Origin: Nitrospirota bacterium
GTDB taxonomy: Bacteria > Nitrospirota > Thermodesulfovibrionia > Thermodesulfovibrionales > Magnetobacteriaceae
Direction of reading: 5' to 3'
Length of the DNA: 37,169 nt
Assembly: GCA_015233615.1 (NCBI GenBank)
Contig: JADFXJ010000003.1
Location: forward strand, 32,378 to 69,546
A model generated the notes under the pieces. It did no database searches. It saw only the letters and a program-made list of their open reading frames with translations, and was not told the origin of the DNA. Below are positions 1-8,249 of the stretch, piece after piece (the first letter of the stretch is position 1; every line of letters begins with the position of its first letter). A program made the position numbers and the translations under genes.

Positions 1-205
<205 letters not shown>

Positions 206-290
206 TTATGAGCACTACGGGGTGCCAAAGTAAAACCGCCGGCAAAACTACTGCTAAAATTGCCGGGATAAAATGGTGGTAATCTTAGCC

Positions 291-1226
291 TCACCCCTCG
301 AGTGCCTTCAGAGCCGATTCCAGGCTTGCCGTATCCTGTACGTTAAGAATCCGCACGTCAGGGTTTATTCTCTTTATCAGTCCGGACAGTACGGTACCCG
401 GTCCTACTTCCAGGAAGGTGTCTATGCGGGTGTCCACGATTACCTTAACGGAGTCTTCCCACATGAGCGGACTATTCAAATGCCTGACAAGCGAAGCTTT
501 TATGTCGTCCACGTTTGACAGTATCATGGCGTTGGCGTTGTTGACGATAGGTATGGTCGGTTTGCTGAAAGTAACGTTTTCGAAGTATTTGCCAAGTCTT
601 TCAGAAGCACCCACCATGAGCGTACAGTGGGAAGGTACGCTTACCTGCAGGGGTGCGGCTCTCCTTGCCCCACTGTCTTTAGCAAGTTTTATGGCCTCTT
701 CGACGGCTCTTTTTTCTCCGGCTATGACAATCTGCATCGGGCAGTTATAATTTGCCGGAGATACGTAGCCGCTTCTTACTTCCAGGCAAATACGCTCTAC
801 CGCCTCCCTGTGCAGGCCGATAATGACGGCCATTAGTCCCTCGCCCTGAGGCACGGCCTCCTGCATGAAAACGCCTCTTTTTTCGGTTAGCGACAGGGCG
901 TCCATCAGGGTAAGCACTCCCGCCGCCACCAGCGCCGAGTACTCACCGAGGCTATGTCCGGCTGCTATGACCGGTTTTAGCCCGTTTTGCGCCAGCATCG
1001 TGTAGCAGGCTATACTTGTCAGGACAATGGCCGGCTGGGTTTTCATGGTTTTGTTGAGCTCTTCTTTGGGGCCCGAAAAGCAAAGGTCGGCGATGTCGTA
1101 ACCCAGCACTTCCGACGCCTCACGGTAGAGGGCCTTTATCGAGTCGCTTTTTTCGAAGAAATCAAGGCCCATCCCAACAAAGTGTGAACCCTGGCCGGGG
1201 AAAACGAATGCTACTCCGCTTTTCAT
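291..1226 (-). CDS. fabD: Malonyl-CoA:ACP transacylase
   Basis: FabD moves malonyl from CoA to acyl carrier protein, the entry step of type II fatty-acid elongation. The 311-residue product has the usual length. The N-terminal FPGQGSHFVGMG block is present, the nucleophile Ser92 sits in GHSLGE, Arg117 (LTEKRG) binds the malonyl carboxylate and His200 (SVPSHCTLM) completes the dyad; all fall at or next to the E. coli FabD positions. Its ATG overlaps the stop of etfA by 4 nt (ATGA), so it is translationally coupled to the Etf/acyl-CoA dehydrogenase genes. That is not the usual fab-gene neighbourhood and suggests the cluster serves acyl-chain metabolism as a unit. Confidence 0.95.
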   Translation of the reverse strand: MKSGVAFVFPGQGSHFVGMGLDFFEKSDSIKALYREASEVLGYDIADLCFSGPKEELNKTMKTQPAIVLTSIACYTMLAQNGLKPVIAAGHSLGEYSALVAAGVLTLMDALSLTEKRGVFMQEAVPQGEGLMAVIIGLHREAVERICLEVRSGYVSPANYNCPMQIVIAGEKRAVEEAIKLAKDSGARRAAPLQVSVPSHCTLMVGASERLGKYFENVTFSKPTIPIVNNANAMILSNVDDIKASLVRHLNSPLMWEDSVKVIVDTRIDTFLEVGPGTVLSGLIKRINPDVRILNVQDTASLESALKALEG

Positions 1227-2422
1227 AGTCCCCTCTCCTCTTTTATCCTTTTTATTAACTTCGGAATGACCTCGTAGAGGTCTCCGACGACTGCGTAGTT
1301 TGCAACGTTAAAAATAGGGGCCTCCGGGTTTTTGTTTATGGCGATTATTATGTCGGACGACTGCATGCCCACCATGTGCTGGACGGCACCCGAAATTCCG
1401 CAGGCTATGTATACTTTTGGACAAACCGTCTTGCCGGTCTGGCCAACCTGATGCCCGTACTGAATCCAGCCCTCGTCCACGGCCGCACGGGATGCCCCCA
1501 GGGTGCCGTTTACAAGCTCTGCCAGTTCACTGAGCATCTCGAACCCTTTAGCGTTACCGAGTCCACGTCCTCCGGACACTATGACCTCAGCCTCCTGGAG
1601 GTTTATATTAAAGCACGATTCTTCCTTAATTACGCCGGTAACTAACGTTCCCGAAGCGGTTTTAGGTTTATCGATTCTTACGATTTCGCCTGCCCTGCAT
1701 GTGTCGCAGAAGCCTTTCTTCATCACCTTTGGCCGCACCGTAGCCATCTGGGGTCTCGTGTCCGGGCAAGTGATGGTTGCCATTATGTTTCCGCCAAACG
1801 CCGGTCTTATGGCCAGCAGGTTTCTGGTGCCGTCTTCTATCTCCAGCGTGGTGCAGTCGGCGGTGAGGCCGGCCTTAAGGCGTGCCGCAACTCTGGGGAA
1901 AAATGACCTGCCTACCGAAGTGGCCCCGCCAAGGACTATCTCTGGTTTGTGCGCCGTTATAAGTCCGGACATAAGTTCCGCGTATGGCTCGTCGTTGAAG
2001 TAACGCAGGCTCTCGTCGTCGCAGAGGTAAACTTTGTCGGCACCCCACTTGACGAGTTCCAGGGCTTCCGTCTGCGGGGCGCCGAAAAGGGCGGCGCTAA
2101 GAGCGACTCCGAGCTTGTCGCTCAGTCTTCTGCCCGCTCCGAGGAGTTCTAAAGCCACGTTCGTTACTTTGCCTTCCCTCTGCTCGGCAAACACCATTAC
2201 ACCTTTATAGGACGACAGGTCTGCCGAATGTTTGGGTACGCCAACCCGCTCCTCGTACTCTTTGATCGCTCCTTCGGGACAGACGCTCAAACATGCCTTG
2301 CACAACTGGCAATACTCGTTGACGAAAGCGTGTTCGTCTACCATAACCAAAGCATCATAGGGACAAGAGCTCAGACAGGTTTGGCAACCCGTGCACAACC
2401 CGGTATCTACCTTTATCTGCAT
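1223..2422 (-). CDS. etfA: Electron transfer flavoprotein alpha subunit with N-terminal 2x[4Fe-4S] ferredoxin domain
   Basis: EtfA carries the electron-shuttling FAD that exchanges electrons with acyl-CoA dehydrogenases. At 399 residues it is longer than a plain EtfA (about 310-320) because residues 1-55 form a ferredoxin domain with two CxxCxxCxxxCP sets (C10, C13, C16, C20 and C38, C41, C44, C48). The ETF alpha region follows, and the C-terminal FAD-binding half shows SGGRGLG (283-289), QVGQTGK (325-331) and CGISGAVQH (341-349). Ferredoxin-fused EtfA proteins are known in anaerobes, for example the CarE subunit of caffeyl-CoA reductase. The gene follows etfB after 91 nt and overlaps fabD. 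Electron bifurcation is an inference only. Confidence 0.93.
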   Translation of the reverse strand: MQIKVDTGLCTGCQTCLSSCPYDALVMVDEHAFVNEYCQLCKACLSVCPEGAIKEYEERVGVPKHSADLSSYKGVMVFAEQREGKVTNVALELLGAGRRLSDKLGVALSAALFGAPQTEALELVKWGADKVYLCDDESLRYFNDEPYAELMSGLITAHKPEIVLGGATSVGRSFFPRVAARLKAGLTADCTTLEIEDGTRNLLAIRPAFGGNIMATITCPDTRPQMATVRPKVMKKGFCDTCRAGEIVRIDKPKTASGTLVTGVIKEESCFNINLQEAEVIVSGGRGLGNAKGFEMLSELAELVNGTLGASRAAVDEGWIQYGHQVGQTGKTVCPKVYIACGISGAVQHMVGMQSSDIIIAINKNPEAPIFNVANYAVVGDLYEVIPKLIKRIKEERGL

Positions 2423-2513
2423 ATCGACTCCATTGACGTGACGTTATTCTTTCATAATGTTATTACAATGCCATTCTTTATTAATTATATTTACCGGCGC
2501 CGGTTCACTGGTC

Positions 2514-3311
2514 TCAAAAGCATCTGATAGTCTTGAGAATCGCCAAAAGTTCGTCAACCTGGTTGTCGACGGTGCCCTCTATAGTTTTCCTGTCTTTTTT
2601 AGCGTCGGGGGCAAAAATGTTCTTCACCTTTGTGGGAGAGCCGTTGATACCGAGATTCTGAGGGTCCAGCCCAAGGTCGGCATAGCCCATCTTTCTCACC
2701 TCGATTTTTTTTGCCTTCATCTTACCCCTGAGCGATGGGAGCCTGGGCTTGTTCAATTCCTTTACCACGGTGATGAGCACGGGCATCTTAGCCTCGACCA
2801 CGTCGTAACCATCGTCCATGAGACGCCTGACGTGTAATTCCTTGTCGTTAATCGAAGTAATCCTGCTTACGTACGATACGTGGGGAATGCCCAGAAACTC
2901 GGCAACCGCCGGCCCTACCTGGGCGGTGTCGCCGTCGATGGCCTGTTTTCCGCAAATTATCAGGTCGTAGCCGATCTTTTTTAAAGCACCGGCAAGGGTA
3001 TATGACGTAGCCCACGTGTCGGAGCCCGCGAAAGCCCTGTCGGTAAGAAGCACCGCGTCGTCGGCCCCCATGGATACGGCTTCCATCAGAGCCGCCTGGG
3101 CCTGTGGAGGCCCCATGGTCAGGGCCGTAACCGTCGCTCCCGTTAAGTCCTTGATCCCCAGTGCCGCCTCTATGGCGTGCATGTCGAAAGGGTTCGTTAT
3201 GCTGGGCACACCGTCTCTGATTAGCGTATTGGTCCTGGGGTCTATCTTTACCTCCGAAGTGTCGGGTACCTGTTTTATGCATACCACTATTTTCATGGCG
3301 TCGGTATTCAT
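2514..3311 (-). CDS. etfB: Electron transfer flavoprotein beta subunit
   Basis: EtfB pairs with EtfA and binds the second nucleotide cofactor (AMP in ordinary Etf, FAD in bifurcating Etf). The 265-residue product shows the ETF beta hallmarks: KIVVCIKQVPDTSEVKID near the N-terminus, NPFDMHAIEAAL (40-51), DRAFAGSDTWATSYTLAGAL (91-110) and GKQAIDGDTAQVGP (121-134). The last two blocks resemble the clostridial type. The start at 3311 has GAGGAA upstream and lies 3 nt after the acd stop; the internal ATG six codons on (MKIVV) is the alternative. The context acd-etfB-etfA is the standard order for an acyl-CoA dehydrogenase and its dedicated carrier. Confidence 0.93.
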   Translation of the reverse strand: MNTDAMKIVVCIKQVPDTSEVKIDPRTNTLIRDGVPSITNPFDMHAIEAALGIKDLTGATVTALTMGPPQAQAALMEAVSMGADDAVLLTDRAFAGSDTWATSYTLAGALKKIGYDLIICGKQAIDGDTAQVGPAVAEFLGIPHVSYVSRITSINDKELHVRRLMDDGYDVVEAKMPVLITVVKELNKPRLPSLRGKMKAKKIEVRKMGYADLGLDPQNLGINGSPTKVKNIFAPDAKKDRKTIEGTVDNQVDELLAILKTIRCF

Positions 3312-3314
3312 CGC

Positions 3315-4472
3315 TTACTGTTTCCTCGAAGATTCTTTGATAAGGTTTTGGCAAATAACGTTTCTCTGTATCTGGTTAGTGCCCTCGTAAATCTGTAGAA
3401 TTTTGGCGTCTCTCATCATCTTCTCTACGGGGTAATCCCTCATGTATCCGGAGCCTCCCATAACCTGCACTGCGTCCGTTGTCACCTTCATGGCCACGTC
3501 CGTAGCGAAAGTTTTAGCCATTGCGGAGGGCTTCGTAATATCCTTGCCGCCGCCGTCCATGTACCTGGCAACGGAGTAGACAAGGGCCCTTGCCGCCTCA
3601 ACCTGTATGGCCATGTCGGCGAGCATGTGCTGTATCGCCTGGAAGCTGACTATCGGCTTTTCGAATTGAATCCTGGTTCGGGCGAAGTTGAGGGCCTCAT
3701 ACAAGGCACCGTGTGCCAAACCTACACCCTGGGCTCCAACCCCTATCCTGGACTGGTCGAGGGTCTTCATAGCCACGATGAATCCCATTCCCTCGCGCCC
3801 CAGGATGTTGTCCATGGCAACGCGGCAATCGTTAAAGACAAGCTCGCAGGTAATGCTGGCCCTGATGCCCATCTTCTTTTCCTTTTTGCCGAAACTGAAT
3901 CCGGGCATTCCCTTTTCTAAGACGAAGGCCGAAGCCCCCCTGGCACCACGCGACTTGTCCGATATGGCGATGATGGTATATATGTCTGCTACGCTTCCAT
4001 TGGTTATCCACTGTTTCGTACCGTTGAGGACGTACTCATTGCCGTCCCTGATAGCGGTAGTCTGGATGCCTCCCGCGTCCGAACCGGCGTTGGCCTCGGT
4101 GAGGCCAAAGGCTACGAGCTTTTGGCCCGATGCGATGTCCGGAAGGTATCGCCTCTTCTGTGTCTCGGTGCCAAACAGGAGTAAGGGGAAAGTGCCCAGT
4201 GCGTTGGCGGCATAACTGGTAGATACGCCCAGACACACCTTGCTGAGTTCCTCTACGGCAAGGCATAGCTCCATGGCGCCTTTTCCAAGACCACCATATT
4301 CCTCCGGCACAAACAGGCCAAAGAGGTCCGCCTGTGCGATTGTTTTCATTATATCCGTGGGGAATTCTTCCCTTTCGTCGAGTTCCGCTCTTACGGGTTT
4401 TACCTTTTCCACGGCAATCTGACGGGCGAGATCCCTCACCATTTGCTGCTCTTCAGTCAAAAAATAATCCAT
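3315..4472 (-). CDS. Acyl-CoA dehydrogenase (short-chain/butyryl-CoA dehydrogenase type)
   Basis: A FAD enzyme that introduces or reduces the alpha-beta double bond of acyl-CoA and exchanges electrons with Etf. It has 385 residues, typical of the family. Seen: AFGLTEANAGSDAGG and LNGTKQWITNG in the middle domain, DQSRIGVGAQGVGLA, QVMGGSGYMRDYPVEKMMRD, and the catalytic base Glu363 in QIYEGTNQIQRN. This Glu position is that of short-chain and butyryl-CoA dehydrogenases. It is the first gene of the cluster with etfB, etfA and fabD. The substrate cannot be read from sequence; a short straight-chain or branched acyl-CoA is most likely. Confidence 0.93.
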   Translation of the reverse strand: MDYFLTEEQQMVRDLARQIAVEKVKPVRAELDEREEFPTDIMKTIAQADLFGLFVPEEYGGLGKGAMELCLAVEELSKVCLGVSTSYAANALGTFPLLLFGTETQKRRYLPDIASGQKLVAFGLTEANAGSDAGGIQTTAIRDGNEYVLNGTKQWITNGSVADIYTIIAISDKSRGARGASAFVLEKGMPGFSFGKKEKKMGIRASITCELVFNDCRVAMDNILGREGMGFIVAMKTLDQSRIGVGAQGVGLAHGALYEALNFARTRIQFEKPIVSFQAIQHMLADMAIQVEAARALVYSVARYMDGGGKDITKPSAMAKTFATDVAMKVTTDAVQVMGGSGYMRDYPVEKMMRDAKILQIYEGTNQIQRNVICQNLIKESSRKQ

Positions 4473-4670
4473 CTATGTCCTCCATCCACCGCTATCACGC
4501 CATGACAAAAGCATGAAGCAAGAAATTTAACCACGCATTTCAGCCGATTATTTCGGGATTAGCTCTGCAATTTTAACATTTATTCGCCGGTTCACGCAAT
4601 TGTCCGCATGATTTTTTCCGTATTTTTCACCGGTATATTTTATACCAGGTGGCATTCAAAAGAGCAAAGG

Positions 4671-4808
4671 ACAAAAGATTACCACGAAAAGCACGAACAA
4701 GGGCACGAACAAGGGCAAGAAAGGCACAGAAAGGTGCAGAAGTGCATAGTCCTTTTTCGTGTTTTTCGTGCTTTTGTTCGTGTTTTTCGTGTTAATCTTT
4801 TGTCCGTC
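4671..4808. repeat. Large imperfect inverted repeat built of CACGAA-type units
   Basis: Between acd and pmbA, a left arm (about 4671-4722) with alternating CACGAAAA, GCACGAAC and AAGG units is mirrored by a right arm (about 4750-4808) with TTTTTCGTG and TTGTTCGTG units; the ends ACAAAAGATTA and TAATCTTTTGT pair. The transcript could fold into a stem of roughly 50 bp. A one-arm relative lies at 20016-20052. The unit resembles dispersed CACGAA/TTCGTG repeats found in several bacterial genomes. No credible gene lies in 4473-4875. Confidence 0.7.
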
Positions 4809-4875
4809 CTTGTCCTTTACTCGTTTGACCGCAACCTGGTTTTATTCCGAAAACGTATGATTTCAAGAATATATT

Positions 4876-6297
4876 TCACGCGCTTATGTCTACTTCGCCT
4901 ATCAGCAAAGAGGGAGAGCCCACTCTGCCGTAAAACTTCAGGTCGTTACCGACTGACTCCACTTTAGCGAAGAGTTCGAGCAGGTTGCCGCTCAGGACGG
5001 CCTCTTTAACCGATCGTGCGACTTGCCCGCCTTCCAGCCAGAGGCCGCTTACGCCGATGGAAAAGTCGCCCGATATGCGGTTTGCCATGTGTACTCCCAT
5101 GGCGTCGGTTATGAGCAGGCCCGTCCCCATCTCTTCGATTAGCCGTTCCACGGGAGTCGGCTTAGCCATGCGGGAGGGTTCCACGTAGAGATTCGATATG
5201 CCCACTGCCGGCAGGCTGCCAAGTCCCCCGCGCGCGGAGCTTGCAGTGGTCTCGCCGTGTCCTTTTTTCGCAGTGTACAGGTTATATAAAAAACCTTTGA
5301 GTAAGCCTTCGCTTATTACCGTGTTTTTCATGGAGGGAGTGCCGTCGCCGTCAAAGGGGCGGCTGCCTAGCCTGCCCGGCATCAGAGCGTCGTCTATTAT
5401 GTTTATCTTGTCCGACACAATTTTGAGTCCCACCTTGTCTTTGAGGAGGGATTTCCCCTTCAGTACGTTTTCGGAGGATATGGAGGAGGCTATGAGACTT
5501 AAAAATTCGCAGGCTATAGAGTTATCGAGTATTACCCTGGATTTAACGGGCTTGATCTTAACCGATCCAAGTAATTCTACGGCCCTCCTCGAGGCCTCCG
5601 CTCCAATCGTGGCCGGGGATAGTGTCCGTTTGAACCTGCCCCCGTCATAACTCCAGCCCATTTGGCTTCCACTGCCGTCTTCGGCCATTACCTGGGCACT
5701 GGCGGAACAAGAGGTAGAGGCGTACCTGCCTGAAAATCCCTCCGTGTTGGCCAGAAAAAACTCGTGGGAGGAAAAGCCGCAACTGGCTTTTCTTACACTT
5801 TTGACCCGTGGGTCGTAAGTTAGGGCTGCCCGCTCCACTTCCATCGCCATGTCGATGATCTCCGATTGCGGGGTGTTGACTGATTCCTCGTCGTATATAT
5901 CCATGTCGCTATAAGTACCGCCTGCGGCTATGGTGTGGTACTCGTCCGGTTCGACCCAACGCGAGGTTTCGATGGCGCTCTCCAAAGTGTTTTTCCAGTC
6001 GTCGAAGTCGGTGGAAAACGAGACACCCTGCCGCTTACCGCTCAGAACCCTTATGGAGTATCCGGAGGTGCCGGCCCGCTCGAGTGCGTCCACTGCGCCG
6101 CCTTTTGCCTCCACCGTCGTGTTCTTTGACCTCAGGGCGAAGACCTCGGCTTTGAAACCTTCTCTTTGCCTGAAGTTATTCAGTACGTTTTCTATCACGT
6201 TTTCTATCACGTTTTCCGTTACACTGCCTGTCACGCTGTGTGTCACGTTGTTTATCATGTCATTCGTTACCTCTGCCGTATGTCTTTTAGCGATCAT
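4876..6297 (-). CDS. pmbA: TldE/PmbA-family metalloprotease component
   Basis: PmbA (TldE) is the non-zinc subunit of the TldD/TldE protease, which trims modified peptides and degrades unfolded substrates. The 473-residue product matches the family over nearly its whole length: KAEVFALRSKNTTVEAKGG, SGYSIRVLSGKRQGVSFS, DGDGTPSMKNTVISEGLLKG, FLYNLYTAKKGHG and the C-terminal GDFSIGVSGLWLEGGQ. The TldD zinc motif HExxxH is absent, as expected for TldE. It begins 14 nt after queD with GAGG 8 nt before the ATG. Oddity: residues 14-41 are seven tetrapeptide repeats (entry 6175-6258), an extension before the conserved domain. The partner tldD is not in this window. Confidence 0.9.
   Translation of the reverse strand: MIAKRHTAEVTNDMINNVTHSVTGSVTENVIENVIENVLNNFRQREGFKAEVFALRSKNTTVEAKGGAVDALERAGTSGYSIRVLSGKRQGVSFSTDFDDWKNTLESAIETSRWVEPDEYHTIAAGGTYSDMDIYDEESVNTPQSEIIDMAMEVERAALTYDPRVKSVRKASCGFSSHEFFLANTEGFSGRYASTSCSASAQVMAEDGSGSQMGWSYDGGRFKRTLSPATIGAEASRRAVELLGSVKIKPVKSRVILDNSIACEFLSLIASSISSENVLKGKSLLKDKVGLKIVSDKINIIDDALMPGRLGSRPFDGDGTPSMKNTVISEGLLKGFLYNLYTAKKGHGETTASSARGGLGSLPAVGISNLYVEPSRMAKPTPVERLIEEMGTGLLITDAMGVHMANRISGDFSIGVSGLWLEGGQVARSVKEAVLSGNLLELFAKVESVGNDLKFYGRVGSPSLLIGEVDISA
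6175..6258 (-). repeat. 12-bp tandem repeat inside the pmbA reading frame
   Basis: Seven degenerate 12-bp units encode the tetrapeptides MINN, VTHS, VTGS, VTEN, VIEN, VIEN and VLNN (residues 14-41 of PmbA). The two VIEN units are near identical at DNA level (TCTATCACGTTT on the plus strand); units become more divergent toward the start codon. The array keeps the frame and adds about 28 residues before the conserved domain. Confidence 0.8.
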
Positions 6298-6311
6298 TTC
6301 TCAGTCCTCTT

Positions 6312-6689
6312 TCAGTCCTCATAGTAAGTGGCCGATGCCGTTTCGCTTTCCCATACCGTCACCGCGGCTAAATGGGCGTAATCCTCGTCGGTGTCTATCT
6401 TCTTCTTCATGGAATCGAATATCCACCTGGCGATGTTTTCCGAGGACGGGTTGATCTCCGTAAAGGGAAAGACGTCGTTTAAAAACGCGTGGTCGAGCTG
6501 GTCCACCACTTCCCTGGTATATCGTTTCAAGTCGTGAAAGTCGATTGCGATGCCTGTATCGTTGAGGCTGTCGGCCTGGACGTGTATCTGCACCTTGAAG
6601 TTGTGCCCATGAAGCTGCTCACATTTGCCTTTATACCCTCTCAATTGGTGGGCTGCAGCAAAAGTGGCTTCTATCATTAATTCATACAT
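6312..6689 (-). CDS. queD: 6-carboxytetrahydropterin synthase (QueD/PTPS family)
   Basis: QueD makes 6-carboxy-5,6,7,8-tetrahydropterin from dihydroneopterin triphosphate, the second step toward queuosine and other 7-deazapurines. The 125-residue protein has the usual bacterial QueD length. Zinc ligands are His14 (AAHQL), His27 and His29 (CEQLHGHNF), with the catalytic Cys23 four residues before His27. DFHDLKR, LDHAFLND and the C-terminal VTVWESETASATY complete the fold. The start has GAGG close upstream. It lies between hpt and pmbA on the same strand; no other queuosine gene is visible, so a different pterin product cannot be fully excluded. Confidence 0.92.
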   Translation of the reverse strand: MYELMIEATFAAAHQLRGYKGKCEQLHGHNFKVQIHVQADSLNDTGIAIDFHDLKRYTREVVDQLDHAFLNDVFPFTEINPSSENIARWIFDSMKKKIDTDEDYAHLAAVTVWESETASATYYED

Positions 6690-6850
6690 ATAACCTCACT
6701 ATTTCCTCATTTCCTCACTGTCTTCGGTAATGTCTTCGTTTTAACTTGCCGGGGGCCGTCCTCCGGATTCGCCAGGCCGTCGCTTTAATTTGCCGGATAC
6801 TCCGGACTTGCAAGATTTCCCGGACTTGCCGGAAAATGCTTCAGCGCTTG
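6690..6850. repeat. Degenerate tandem sequence between hpt and queD
   Basis: The 161-nt spacer is filled with loosely repeated units. Read on the minus strand, CCGGCAAGT and GCAAGTCCGG elements recur about every 18-22 nt through 6745-6842, and GAGGAAAT is doubled just before queD. No stem followed by a T-run and no ORF was seen. The array is more decayed than those at 7440 and 33940. Confidence 0.45.
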
Positions 6851-7372
6851 TCAGGTAGATTTTTTCAGTATGGAAATATAAGGTAAATTCCTGAACTGGT
6901 CGTTGTAATCTATTCCATAACCTATGACGAATTCGTCCGGGATCTCAAATCCCACGTAATCGATCGGGATATCTATTTCCCGACGGCACCTCTTGTCGAG
7001 GAAAACGCACGTCTTAAGCGACTTCGGGGATCTCTGCCGGAGGCGCTCAAGTAAGTAGTTCAACGATATGCCCGTATCTATTATGTCCTCTATGATCAGG
7101 ACGTCCTTTCCAGTAATGGGTTCCCTTATGTCGTAATGGACCGTTACTTTGCCTGAAGACCTGTCGCTCACGTAACTCGACGACATTATGAAATCCACGG
7201 TTAAGGGGCCGTTAAGGTGCCTTACGAGGTCCGAGTAAAACATGAAGGCTCCTTTGAGCAGGCCCACTGCCAGAATATCCCTGCCCTTGTAGTCGTCGTT
7301 TATCTTTCGGGCAAGCTCTTCTACTTTAGTTTGAATCTGATCCTCAGTGAAAAGGGGTTTACCTATAACCAT
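6851..7372 (-). CDS. hpt: Hypoxanthine phosphoribosyltransferase
   Basis: Salvages hypoxanthine (and guanine) to nucleotides with PRPP. The 173-residue length is typical. The PRPP-binding loop is VLIIEDIIDTG (91-101), the flexible loop region SSSYVSDRSSGKV (64-76) is present, and the purine-contact region reads VGFEIPDEFVIGYGIDYND near the C-terminus, with the DEFVVGYG-type signature. The ATG is preceded by GGAG at 7 nt. The neighbours queD and the CinA-like gene are on the same strand. Confidence 0.94.
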   Translation of the reverse strand: MVIGKPLFTEDQIQTKVEELARKINDDYKGRDILAVGLLKGAFMFYSDLVRHLNGPLTVDFIMSSSYVSDRSSGKVTVHYDIREPITGKDVLIIEDIIDTGISLNYLLERLRQRSPKSLKTCVFLDKRCRREIDIPIDYVGFEIPDEFVIGYGIDYNDQFRNLPYISILKKST

Positions 7373-7439
7373 CTCTATGCTCCGGTGAATTCAAGTGTAA
7401 CGGGAAAATCGTTATCATAAACCAACCGCTAAACCGGCT

Positions 7440-7529
7440 GTTCAACTAACCATCTACAACTTAACCATCGTCAAACTAACCATCGGCGAACAAATAATTG
7501 ACGAACAAATAATCGTCAAACTAACCATC
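7440..7529. repeat. Six 15-bp tandem units starting at the cinA-like stop codon
   Basis: Units of exactly 15 bp occupy 7440-7454, 7455-7469, 7470-7484, 7485-7499, 7500-7514 and 7515-7529. On the minus strand the consensus is GATGGTTAGTTTGAC. The unit nearest the gene contains its last two codons and its TAG stop (7523-7521). Four of the six units keep TAG or TAA at that position; the other two read TTG. Two units (7470 and 7515) are identical. Confidence 0.9.
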
Positions 7530-8249
7530 GACCCTAATGATTCTATTTTTGAAAGCGCTTTCCGTCATTTCTCTTACGGCTGAGTCGAGTGAATCTTTAC
7601 TGATGGATTCGAAAGTAAGAATCACCCGGTAATCGGAGTTGTCCATTATTGGATAAGACCCGATCTCAACGTTGCCGTGGTTTCTCACTACTTCGTTGAG
7701 GAAAGGCGCTATCTCGGATTCGATTTCGTTCACGTATACCCTTTTCAGCAATATGGGCGGCTCGTTGAACAACTCTTCTATGGATAGTAACTTATCCTTG
7801 AGATATTTGGGGATGCCGGGGAAGATAAACAGGTTCTTAAACTGGATAAGGGGAAACTCTATCTCTTTGTTGACGATAATGTTCGCTCCCTCGGGTACCT
7901 GGGCCATCTTTAACCTTTCCGGCGTTACCCTGTCACCGTAGCGCCTGTCGAGTATCTCTCTGAGGTAGTCGTCAACCACGACCCTTACACCAAAACCCCT
8001 GGCTATGCCGTCTATGGTTACGTCGTCGTGGGTCGGCCCAAGGCCTCCGGATGTGAATACGAAATCAAACTTATCGGAAAAAAGCTTTGTTTCATAAGCA
8101 ATATCATCGATGTCGTCGGGTATGACGGATATTCTCTTTACTTTCACACCCTTGGCTCTCAAGCGCTTGGCTATAAACCCGGAATTGCACTCGTCCACCT
8201 TTCCGGACAGTATTTCTTCGCCTATTATTATGATACCAGCCGTCGACAT
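7521..8249 (-). CDS. CinA N-terminal-type / molybdopterin-binding (MoCF) domain protein
   Basis: The 242 residues correspond to the N-terminal COG1058 domain of CinA, a MogA/MoaB-like fold. Seen: GIIIIGEEILSGKVDECNSG at the N-terminus and SGGLGPTHDDVT (67-78), the conserved substrate loop, then FPGIPKYL. The C-terminal NMN deamidase domain of full CinA (another 160 or so residues) is absent, so this is the stand-alone form. In full CinA the N-terminal domain has been linked to ADP-ribose pyrophosphatase activity; the activity here is not known. Its stop codon lies inside the first unit of the 15-bp array at 7440-7529. Confidence 0.85.
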   Translation of the reverse strand: MSTAGIIIIGEEILSGKVDECNSGFIAKRLRAKGVKVKRISVIPDDIDDIAYETKLFSDKFDFVFTSGGLGPTHDDVTIDGIARGFGVRVVVDDYLREILDRRYGDRVTPERLKMAQVPEGANIIVNKEIEFPLIQFKNLFIFPGIPKYLKDKLLSIEELFNEPPILLKRVYVNEIESEIAPFLNEVVRNHGNVEIGSYPIMDNSDYRVILTFESISKDSLDSAVREMTESAFKNRIIRVDG

